In this document: positions 48,510-55,418 of the stretch, piece by piece
Numbering within the stretch: the stretch's first letter is position 1
Layout of the letters: every line of letters begins with the position of its first letter
Notes under the pieces: model-generated
What the model was told of the DNA's origin: nothing
The model's database searches: none
The model's input: the letters and a program-made list of their open reading frames with translations, nothing else
DNA from: a bacterium
Lineage (GTDB): Bacteria > Calditrichota > Calditrichia > RBG-13-44-9 > J042
DNA: 64,000 bases
NCBI GenBank assembly: GCA_015485355.1
Contig: WFTQ01000069.1
Location: 1 to 64,000, forward strand
Direction: 5' to 3'
Made by a program: the position numbers and the translations under genes

Positions 48510-49790
48510 ATGAGCGCTCCACCGGTTTTGATCTATAATTTGTTTCCCCGGCTGGTCGGAAACTTTTCCCGATGGCGCCCCCATCTGGAGCGGGCGGCCC
48601 AAATGGGGTTTACCCATATCTACCTCAATCCCATCCAGGAACCCGGTTTCTCCGGAAGCGCTTACAGCATTAAGGACTATTTCACCATCGATGCACGCTA
48701 TTTAAATCCCCGGAGCAAGAAGAATCCTTTCAACCAACTGAAGGAGACGCTCAAACAGGCTCAACGGGCCGGGTTACGCGTGATTATGGATCTGGTCATC
48801 AACCATACCGCTTTTGATTCCCTTCTCGTATCGCGTTACCCGGAATGGTTTAAGCGCGATGCCGCGGGCAATCTCAAACGGGCCTGTGCCCCCGACGGCA
48901 CTGTGTGGGGCGATCTGGTCGAGGTGGATAACGAGCAATCCTCAGATCGAGAAAATTTGTGGTGCTATTGGGAACAACTGGTGGCATACTATCTTCGGCT
49001 GGGTTTTGATGGTTTCCGTTGCGATGCGGCCTACCAGGTTCCCCTCGAATTGTGGCGACGCATCATCCGCCGGGCAAAGAACGTGAATCCCGATTGCGTG
49101 TTTCTGGCGGAATCACTGGGCTGCGAATTTTCCCGGGTCATCGAACTGGGCAAGGCCGGCTTCGACCTGGTGTTCAACAGTGTAAAATGGTGGGACTTTG
49201 AACAACCTTGGGCGCTGGAGCAGCACAACTGGAACCGACGAGAAGGCAGCCCCAGCATCAGCTTTCCCGAAAGTCACGACACCCCTCGACTGATGGAAGA
49301 ATATCGGGGCAATGTCCAACGGGTCAAGCAGCGATACCTGTTTTCTGTGGTATTCTCCGCCGGAGTGATGATGCCCATCGGATTTGAATTCGGTTTCCGA
49401 AAACCCCTGGATGTTGTGCGGTCCTCGGTCCGTGATTGGGAATCGCCCCAGGTAGACCTGACTTCCTTTATCACCCGGGCCAACGCTTTAAAATATAACT
49501 ATTCGCTTTTCCGGGAAGACCATCCCATCGAGCGAATCCCCTCGCCCAATCCAATGATAACGATTCTCAAAAAAACGGCCTTCAACTCAAACGACATGGC
49601 CTTCTTGTTGATCAACCGGGATGTTCAACATCCCCAACCGCTCACGTTGACCCGGGAGCTAATCGGTCAAGCCCACCTGCATTACCGAATGGATCTCCAC
49701 CTGGAAAAAGAAAGACTACACCCAATCCCGCTCACGCTTCATCTGTCGCCCTCGGATCTAATGATTGTACTGGGCACCCGAACGCGGTAG
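48510..49790 (+). CDS. Alpha-amylase family (GH13) glycosidase/transglycosidase
   Basis: A 426-residue GH13 barrel without a signal peptide, so it likely acts on intracellular glucans. Conserved regions: DLVINHTAFDS (region I), GFRCDAAY with nucleophile Asp172 (II), FLAESLG with acid/base Glu201 (III), and ESHDTPR with transition-state Asp257 (IV). The N-terminus VLIYNLFPRLVGNFSRW and YPEWFKRDAAGNLKR recall maltosyltransferase-like subfamilies (GlgE clan) rather than classical amylases, which is inference. The C-terminal beta domain is short. ATG 48510 is preceded by AAAGGAAGG. Confidence 0.88.
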   Translation: MSAPPVLIYNLFPRLVGNFSRWRPHLERAAQMGFTHIYLNPIQEPGFSGSAYSIKDYFTIDARYLNPRSKKNPFNQLKETLKQAQRAGLRVIMDLVINHTAFDSLLVSRYPEWFKRDAAGNLKRACAPDGTVWGDLVEVDNEQSSDRENLWCYWEQLVAYYLRLGFDGFRCDAAYQVPLELWRRIIRRAKNVNPDCVFLAESLGCEFSRVIELGKAGFDLVFNSVKWWDFEQPWALEQHNWNRREGSPSISFPESHDTPRLMEEYRGNVQRVKQRYLFSVVFSAGVMMPIGFEFGFRKPLDVVRSSVRDWESPQVDLTSFITRANALKYNYSLFREDHPIERIPSPNPMITILKKTAFNSNDMAFLLINRDVQHPQPLTLTRELIGQAHLHYRMDLHLEKERLHPIPLTLHLSPSDLMIVLGTRTR

Positions 49791-50175
49791 AGGCTTCGGT
49801 CAAGAGAACACCGGCGTGGATATCAATCCCGAGAACGGCCCCCGGGTTCAGGCGCACCCGGATTATCCCCACGGCCACCGGCACCGTCCCCCTGCCGACA
49901 ATGTTCCACCCGGGCCTTTCCTCCCATTAGGCTCGATCGATCAGTCTTAACCCTTTGCCGAAAATCCCTTGCATCGGAAGCATCTTCCGACGACGGCATC
50001 CGGCCCCATGTGCCCGAAGCACGGCCTTCGTTGGTTGAGGGGCGACCGCATGTCCATGGGGCATTCCATATCGACGGGAACGACCACGCCCTTCCTGCGT
50101 GCCCTTTTCTCCAGGACCATTTCAACACACAAGGCTTTTGGAGAACAAAATCGAAAAAAAACGTAGGAGTTTTCG
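49791..50175. other. Intergenic region after the GH13 gene
   Basis: Part of a 627-nt gap, the longest in the window. A minus-strand frame at 49947-50132 (61 codons, with several Cys and Met) lies downstream of the candidate small-RNA promoter but shows no family motif and no good Shine-Dalgarno. Overlapping plus-strand frames look equally accidental. No promoter or repeat recognised in this part. Confidence 0.4.
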
Positions 50176-50209
50176 TATAAATAAACAAGGGACGCGAGCG
50201 CGTCCCTTG
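50176..50209 (-). terminator. Intrinsic terminator of the candidate small RNA
   Basis: Minus strand: arms CAAGGGACGC (50209-50200) and GCGTCCCTTG (50195-50186), loop GCTC, followed by TTTATTTATA. The plus-strand side has no T-run, so the direction is clear. Confidence 0.75.
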
Positions 50210-50246
50210 CGGAGTTGGGAGGGAGGTTTATGACCTTTGCAGGTCA
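50176..50246 (-). ncRNA. Candidate small RNA (about 70 nt) with own promoter and terminator
   Basis: Read on the minus strand. A start near 50245 is predicted from the promoter at 50252-50280. The RNA would begin with a perfect hairpin, arms TGACCT and AGGTCA closing a GCAA (GNRA) tetraloop (50246-50231). A 21-nt C-rich linker includes ACCTCCCTCCC, which resembles the anti-Shine-Dalgarno of 16S rRNA. It ends in a perfect 10-bp terminator stem. No protein gene of this strand lies within the transcript. Alternatively it is an attenuated leader for something at 49947-50132. Confidence 0.55.
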
Positions 50247-50251
50247 CTGAT

Positions 50252-50280
50252 AATATAATTGCAAATGTAAATTTTGTCAA
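50252..50280 (-). promoter_or_regulatory. Consensus sigma-70 promoter of the candidate small RNA
   Basis: TTGACA (50280-50275), a 17-nt spacer, TATATT (50257-50252) on the minus strand. A plus-strand TATAAT at 50254-50259 overlaps it and could be a -10 toward the gene at 50418, with a weak ATGACC -35 at 50230. Confidence 0.7.
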
Positions 50281-50417
50281 TACCCTTTCTCGAAAATCCG
50301 ACATTCTTTTCGCAAGAGCTCATTTTTACCGGATTTTTTAAATTTTCTTGAATTGGCTGCTATTGTTGTTATTTTTAAATTGTGTGTATGAAGTGGATAA
50401 CAATCGAGTGAAAAGCA

Positions 50418-50888
50418 ATGGCCCGCATTCGCAACCCACAGGACTTGCAAGCCCACCTGCCCAAACTGATTTCCGCAAAGAAGCAGATCAGTCATTTGGC
50501 GATAGATCTCACCGTGCAAAAAATTTTCCGGGTCCGCAAGTGCGGCCAGGTGGACTTTGGAGGTTCCGAATTTCAACCGGCCGAGTGGAAGCCATTGCCG
50601 CCCGTAAAAGACAACCCCGACGCCGCTTACGGCTGGTGGGAACTGGGAAACGACGTCTATTTAATTCAATTTAACGAAACTCTGCAACTGGGCGACAGAG
50701 AGGTCGGCCTCATCCAGGCCCACCCCCGGCTCATCGAAACCGGATGTATGCTTGCCCCACAACTGGTCAAGGCTTTGCGAACGGAGCTCTTATTACCCAT
50801 GGTCGCTCCTAAAAGCGGCGTTCGTATTAAAGAAAACGCCCGCATCGCCCAATTCATTGTTTTAGAACTGGACGATATTCCCGGTTAA
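50418..50888 (+). CDS. dCTP deaminase/dUTPase superfamily protein
   Basis: A 156-residue trimeric dUTPase-fold protein. The text HLAIDLTVQKIFRVRKCGQVDFGGSEF and ELGNDVYLIQFNETLQLGDREVGLIQAHPRLIETGCMLAP matches the core strands of archaeal-type dCTP deaminases and dUTPases. The usual catalytic Glu region of Dcd is not obvious, so deaminase versus pyrophosphatase activity is undecided. The family keeps dUTP low or supplies dUMP. The predicted Shine-Dalgarno is weak (GAG-TG). Confidence 0.75.
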   Translation: MARIRNPQDLQAHLPKLISAKKQISHLAIDLTVQKIFRVRKCGQVDFGGSEFQPAEWKPLPPVKDNPDAAYGWWELGNDVYLIQFNETLQLGDREVGLIQAHPRLIETGCMLAPQLVKALRTELLLPMVAPKSGVRIKENARIAQFIVLELDDIPG

Positions 50889-51023
50889 AAACTCTATTGG
50901 TAAAATTGTTGAATAGATCATATACGATAACCGTCAATTCTCTCAAATATGAAGGACGGCGGTTCGATCTAATGAATGAATGGGTTCATTGATGGCACAG
51001 AATCATTTCTGGAGGAGGCACAA

Positions 51024-51428
51024 ATGGAGCAACCCCCCGAATTAGCGGTACCCCCACCCCCCTCGCAGGAGGCATTAATTCAGCAACTGAAAGCTATTGC
51101 TGGAAACATGGCTACCTGGATGAAGTTTCTGGGAATCATGTATATTCTTCAGGGTGCTTTTGTAGCTGTCTCCATCATCGGGATAATCGTGGCCTGGCTT
51201 CCCCTCTGGCTGGGCATCCTGCTCTTTCAGGCGGGCAACCGGGCCAGCAATGCCGTACTGGGAAACAATCCTCGGGAATTGGTCACCATGCTGGACAAAC
51301 TCCGTCTGTATTTCGTTATCAATGGTATTATTCTTATCATCATGCTGGCCATTCTGATCATATCCATGGCCTTTCTGGGGAGTGGTTTCTTCTCATTTTA
51401 TCGAGGTTTACAGGATATCCATTTCTGA
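51024..51428 (+). CDS. DUF5362 family membrane protein
   Basis: A 134-residue protein with a proline-rich N-terminus and two long hydrophobic regions (about 33-70 and 102-124) separated by FQAGNRASNAVLGNNPRELVTMLDKLRLYF, typical of DUF5362. Function unknown. The start ATG 51024 has GGAGGAGG 7 nt upstream, clearly better than the longer frame starting at 50976. Confidence 0.8.
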   Translation: MEQPPELAVPPPPSQEALIQQLKAIAGNMATWMKFLGIMYILQGAFVAVSIIGIIVAWLPLWLGILLFQAGNRASNAVLGNNPRELVTMLDKLRLYFVINGIILIIMLAILIISMAFLGSGFFSFYRGLQDIHF

Positions 51429-51474
51429 TCTCATTTTTCGAAGTTGTTGATCGGCAAACTGGAGGAAAGTGCAC

Positions 51475-52104
51475 ATGATTGTTCATCCGGAGGTGGAACA
51501 ATACCTGCAAAATTTTGCCCCTCTCCCCACTCCTGTACTGCAAGAAATGGCCGATGAGGCCGCGCGAACCAATTTTCCGATTGTGGGTCCACTGGTAGGC
51601 CGACTGCTTTACTTACTAATTGAGTTCGGCCATGTGCATACAATCCTGGAGTGTGGTTCTGGATTCGGCTATTCCGCCCTATGGATGGCCTTGGCCTTGC
51701 CGGAAAACGGCAGTATCACCTGTATTGAATACAGCCAGGAAAATATTGAGCGGGCCAAAACCTATTTCCACAAGGCCGGCCTATTGCACAAGGTTACTTT
51801 CCGAAAGGGAAATGCGCTGGAAATCGTTCCGACCCTTCCGGGAACTTACGATTTGATCATGAACGACGTGGAAAAGTCCCAATATCCCCAACTGCTCCCC
51901 CTGCTGATACCCCGGCTCCGTGTGGGGGGGCTTCTCGTTACCGACAACGTCCTTTGGAAGGGAGAAGCGGCCCGGGATTCCCGCAAAGGCGATGCCGCTA
52001 TGGTTCATCAGTATAACCAAATGTTGTATCGGGAAAAATCGCTGTTTACCACTTTAATCCCTCTAAGGGACGGATTGGGATTATCCATTAAAATCCAGAA
52101 ATGA
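51475..52104 (+). CDS. O-methyltransferase (class I, COMT-like)
   Basis: SAM-dependent methyltransferase of 209 residues. Motif I is TILECGSGFGYSALWMA, motif II region ITCIEYSQENIERAKTYF, and the DLIMNDVEKSQYPQLL segment carries the metal-binding acidic residue of bacterial cation-dependent O-methyltransferases; GGLLVTDNVLWKGEA is the typical post-catalytic strand. ATG 51475 is 8 nt from GGAGGA; GTG 51469 is too close. The substrate is unknown; catechols or tRNA (TrmR-like) are possible. Confidence 0.9.
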   Translation: MIVHPEVEQYLQNFAPLPTPVLQEMADEAARTNFPIVGPLVGRLLYLLIEFGHVHTILECGSGFGYSALWMALALPENGSITCIEYSQENIERAKTYFHKAGLLHKVTFRKGNALEIVPTLPGTYDLIMNDVEKSQYPQLLPLLIPRLRVGGLLVTDNVLWKGEAARDSRKGDAAMVHQYNQMLYREKSLFTTLIPLRDGLGLSIKIQK

Positions 52105-52178
52105 GCTCTCTTTCAGGCAGCATCATTTTACTGGAGACTGTATAAAGATCAAAATTTTTCCAAAGTAAAATTTTTTTA

Positions 52179-52207
52179 TTGACAGACGGAGAAATCGCTC
52201 ATAAAAT
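52179..52207 (+). promoter_or_regulatory. Consensus sigma-70 promoter of the subtilase gene
   Basis: TTGACA (52179-52184), a 17-nt spacer, TAAAAT (52202-52207), preceded by an AT-rich tract resembling an UP element. A start near 52214 gives a leader of about 186 nt. Confidence 0.7.
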
Positions 52208-52252
52208 AAGTATTCTCCAATTTGGTCTCACGCATAAATCATTCAGCTATGG

Positions 52253-52273
52253 CTTTCCAGGAGGCCTGGAAGG
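52253..52273 (+). promoter_or_regulatory. Hairpin in the subtilase mRNA leader
   Basis: Arms CTTTCCAGG and CCTGGAAGG pair over 9 bp with one G-U and a 3-nt loop. It lies in the 186-nt untranslated leader and has no T-run, so it is a structural or regulatory element rather than a terminator. No known riboswitch class was recognised. Confidence 0.35.
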
Positions 52274-52399
52274 TCAATCCCTGGTTGAACATGTAAACCA
52301 AACCGGAAAAACCGTTAAGGGGGTGAGAATTCCATCATTTTGTGTTTTTCGAAACGACAACGTGGTCTTTGCCTAAACCAAAACAAAAGGAGAAGTCTT

Positions 52400-55087
52400 A
52401 TGAGGAAAGCCGTTTGGGTAATAGTGGCCGTATTGAGTCTGTCCGTGCTGGCCTGGGGGGCCGATGTCAAGATTGCTCAGGTTCAACAGCCCAAGGACAT
52501 ACCCAGTTTCGTGGGGTATGCACCTAATAAAATTGTGGTCAAATTCGACGAATCGACGCTGAAGAAATTCGACAGAGGATTGCTTCAGAAGGGGATATTT
52601 GGGATTCCGGAGTTAGACGACATTGCCAATTTGTACGATGTGACCCGTATCCGCCAACAATTTCCAGGTGCCCAGAAGAAATTTTATCGGGGGAAAATCG
52701 TCGATTTATCCGGATGGCACAAGGTGTTTTTCCGCACCGAGGTGGACGTGGAAAAGGTGGTGGAGGCTTTCAAACGGATTCCCGGTGTAATTGATGCTCA
52801 GCCGATTGGGATTCACACCGTCTATAGGGTGCCCAACGACCCCAACTTTACGGACCAATGGCATCTGGATCAGGCCAACGACGCCGATGTCGATGCACCG
52901 GAAGCCTGGGACATTGAAACGGGAAATTCCGACATTATCGCCGCTATCCTGGACACGGGTGTTCGATATTTTCATAAAGACCTGGGAGGGGCGAATGCTT
53001 CCTACAATAATCCCGAAAACGCCCGGGGGAATATGTGGATCAACTGGGCGGAAAAGAACGGCACTCCCGGTGTGGATGACGATGGAAACGGCTACATAGA
53101 TGACTGGATTGGATGGGACTTTGTGGCCAACGAAAGCAGTTGCTGGTCGGGGGAAGATTGTACCGATCCGGACAACGATCCGCGGGATTTTAACGGTCAC
53201 GGCACGCATGTGGCGGGAATCGTTGCCGCCATTAACAACAATGGCTACGCCGTAGCCTCTCCGGCCGGTGGATGGGCCAACGGCAGCCAGGAAGTGGACG
53301 GCAACGGGGTCAAGATTATGGCGTTGCGCATCGGCTGGTCCGGGCGGTTTTTTATTTTTGAAGTGGGTTATGTATCCATGGATTATGCGGCAGAGGCTTT
53401 TTATTATGCCGCCGATAACGGCGCCAAGCTGGCCAATTGCAGTTGGGGCTCTTCGAACACCGGGGGGCTGGGCGATGCCCTGGACTATTTTATCGCCAGT
53501 GGGGGCTTGGTATTCAAAGCGGCCGGCAATGATGACTTAGACGACCCCGACTACATGGGCAATCGCACCGATGTCATCAACGTGGCTGCAACCGATGCCA
53601 ACGACTGTAAAGCCGATTTTTCGAATTACGGAGCCTGGGTGGATATCTCCGCACCCGGGGATAACATCACCAGTACCTACCACGAAAAAGACGATCCGGA
53701 AAACGACTACATCGCTACCATCAGCGGCACTTCCATGGCCTCTCCGCTGGCGTTAAGTGTGGCCGCGCTAATCTGGTCGCAGAATCCCACCTGGTCGGCC
53801 GATCAGGTAAAACAGCATCTGTTCGATACGGCCGATGACATCGATGGCTTGTCCTGTAACAGCGCCTATCAGGGCAAACTGGGTGCAGGCCGGGTCAACG
53901 CTTTCAATGCGGTGAATGCAGGTGGTGGCCCCGGCGCTCCTACAGCCGCCTTTACCGCCTCCCCCACTTCGGGTTGCGCACCTTTAACGGTGAATTTCAC
54001 GGATCAATCCACCGGCGAAATCACCAGCTGGAGTTGGGACTTCGGTGACGGTAACACGTCCACGGAACAAAATCCCACGCACACCTATACCGCCGCGGGC
54101 ACGTATACCGTATCGTTAACGGTAACCGGTCCGGGCGGATCGGACACCGAAACCAAGGTGGATTACATATCGGTATATGACAACCCGGTGGCCGACTTCG
54201 TGGGCTCCCCCACCTCGGGCGACGCCCCTTTAACGGTGGACTTCACCGATCAATCGAGCGGGAATCCCACCTCATGGAGCTGGGACTTTGGCGATGGCAA
54301 TACATCCACCGCTCAGAATCCCACCCATACCTATAACAATCCCGGAACGTATACGGTGACTCTGAGCGTCTCCAACGACTGTGGAAGCGACCAGATGACC
54401 AAAGTGGATTATATCACGGTGACCGAGCCGCCCCAGCAGGCCATGCACGTCAACGATATGGAAGTCATCAAAGAATCCTTCTGGTTTCTGACCCGCGGAC
54501 GGGCTCGGGTTCAAATTGTGGACGCCGGCGGCAATCCGGTGGCGGATGCCACCGTCCAGGGCGAATGGACAGAAGGGGCTTCCGGAACGGCCGAATTTAC
54601 CACCGGTTCCGATGGATGGGGAGAAACCGTGTCCAGCTGGTACTGGAGCGACCCCACTTACACGTTCTGCGTTACAGACGTCATAAAAACCGGCTGGACG
54701 TATGATGCCGCCGCCAACAACATGACGTGTGCCAGTTCCGACGGCACCACCTCCGCCAAAGTCGCTACTTTAACCAGCGAAGAGCTGAAAGAAATCGAAA
54801 CCTCCCTGGGCCATAAACTGCATTACAATTATCCCAATCCCTTTAATCCGTCGACCACCATTAATTTCTTCCTGCCGGAAGCGGCCCGGGTGCGGGTAGA
54901 GATTTACAATGCCCTGGGAGAACGGGTGGCCACCCTGTTGAACGGTTCATTACCTGCAGGTGCTAAATCGGTGGTCTGGAACGGTCGGGATGACGCCGGC
55001 AATACGGTCGGATCCGGTTTCTATTTCTACCGAATCACCATCAATAACGAACAAACCTTCAGTCGGAAAATTTTATTAATGAAATAA
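52400..55087 (+). CDS. Secreted subtilisin-like serine protease (S8) with PKD repeats and FlgD-like sorting domain
   Basis: An 895-residue extracellular protease. Signal peptide 1-20, a propeptide-like region (about 35-145), and the S8 catalytic domain with Asp185 (AAILDTGVRYFHKDL), His267 (FNGHGTHVAG) and Ser445 (SGTSMASPLALS). Two PKD domains (about 514-594 and 595-677) contain SWSWDFGDGNTST. An Ig-like domain follows (about 680-790), then a C-terminal NYPNPFNPSTTINF / IYNALGERVATLL / VVWNGRDDAGNTVGSGFYFYRI domain of the FlgD/type IX-sorting kind. ATG 52400 has AAAGGAGAAG. Strong promoter at 52179, terminator at 55101. Confidence 0.95.
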   Translation: MRKAVWVIVAVLSLSVLAWGADVKIAQVQQPKDIPSFVGYAPNKIVVKFDESTLKKFDRGLLQKGIFGIPELDDIANLYDVTRIRQQFPGAQKKFYRGKIVDLSGWHKVFFRTEVDVEKVVEAFKRIPGVIDAQPIGIHTVYRVPNDPNFTDQWHLDQANDADVDAPEAWDIETGNSDIIAAILDTGVRYFHKDLGGANASYNNPENARGNMWINWAEKNGTPGVDDDGNGYIDDWIGWDFVANESSCWSGEDCTDPDNDPRDFNGHGTHVAGIVAAINNNGYAVASPAGGWANGSQEVDGNGVKIMALRIGWSGRFFIFEVGYVSMDYAAEAFYYAADNGAKLANCSWGSSNTGGLGDALDYFIASGGLVFKAAGNDDLDDPDYMGNRTDVINVAATDANDCKADFSNYGAWVDISAPGDNITSTYHEKDDPENDYIATISGTSMASPLALSVAALIWSQNPTWSADQVKQHLFDTADDIDGLSCNSAYQGKLGAGRVNAFNAVNAGGGPGAPTAAFTASPTSGCAPLTVNFTDQSTGEITSWSWDFGDGNTSTEQNPTHTYTAAGTYTVSLTVTGPGGSDTETKVDYISVYDNPVADFVGSPTSGDAPLTVDFTDQSSGNPTSWSWDFGDGNTSTAQNPTHTYNNPGTYTVTLSVSNDCGSDQMTKVDYITVTEPPQQAMHVNDMEVIKESFWFLTRGRARVQIVDAGGNPVADATVQGEWTEGASGTAEFTTGSDGWGETVSSWYWSDPTYTFCVTDVIKTGWTYDAAANNMTCASSDGTTSAKVATLTSEELKEIETSLGHKLHYNYPNPFNPSTTINFFLPEAARVRVEIYNALGERVATLLNGSLPAGAKSVVWNGRDDAGNTVGSGFYFYRITINNEQTFSRKILLMK
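53937..54420 (+). repeat. Tandem PKD-domain duplication inside the subtilase gene
   Basis: Two consecutive units of about 80 codons share PTSG-APLTV-FTDQS, SWSWDFGDGNTST-QNPTHTY and TKVDYI nearly residue for residue, while the DNA differs mainly at synonymous positions. This indicates an old duplication kept under selection. Confidence 0.75.
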
Positions 55088-55100
55088 GGTGCAGCCCGAT

Positions 55101-55136
55101 AAATGGGTGTCGGTGCATACCGGCACCCATTTTGTT
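55101..55136 (+). terminator. Intrinsic terminator after the subtilase gene
   Basis: A 14-bp stem built from AAATGGGTG/CACCCATTT plus an inner CGGT/ACCG around a GCAT loop, followed by TTTTGTT. It begins 14 nt after the protease stop. Confidence 0.75.
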
Positions 55137-55149
55137 AGATGGAGGTTTT

Positions 55150-55404
55150 ATGAAGCGTTTACAGATCGCCGTGTATGACAAGGATGAAAGCGAGCCTCGC
55201 TTCAGGGTGAAAATCCCCGCCCTGGTGGAATGGCTGGATGAGGGCTTTATTCCGGAAGCCGTCCAAAAACGGCTGGAACGGCAGGGCGTTTCCATTTCCA
55301 AACTCATCGAGAAACTTCAATCGGCCCGCATTCCCGGCCCCCTTCTGGAAGTGGAGGATCAGGAAAATCGCATTGTTATCACCTTGATCGAGGAGGGCGA
55401 CTGA
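55150..55404 (+). CDS. Small hypothetical protein
   Basis: 84 residues, charged and amphipathic, with alternating strand and helix character (MKRLQIAVYDKDESEPRF, then VKIPALVEWLDEGFIPEAVQKRLERQG and an acidic strand at the C-terminus). No family recognised and no signal peptide. The start is ATG 55150 with ATGGAGG 5-7 nt upstream, a good ribosome-binding site. It begins 14 nt after the subtilase terminator, so it depends on read-through or an unseen promoter. Convergent with the PEP/pyruvate-binding gene. Confidence 0.6.
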   Translation: MKRLQIAVYDKDESEPRFRVKIPALVEWLDEGFIPEAVQKRLERQGVSISKLIEKLQSARIPGPLLEVEDQENRIVITLIEEGD

Positions 55405-55418
55405 ACCGACCTTGAATT

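Noticed and set aside
49947..50132. 61-codon minus-strand frame with several Cys residues downstream of the candidate small RNA
   Set aside because: No ribosome-binding site or family pattern and a similar-quality frame exists on the other strand; kept only as an alternative explanation for the upstream promoter.
52179..52376. 65-codon frame in the subtilase leader
   Set aside because: Its start codon lies inside the -35 box of the promoter, so it cannot be on the transcript as read.
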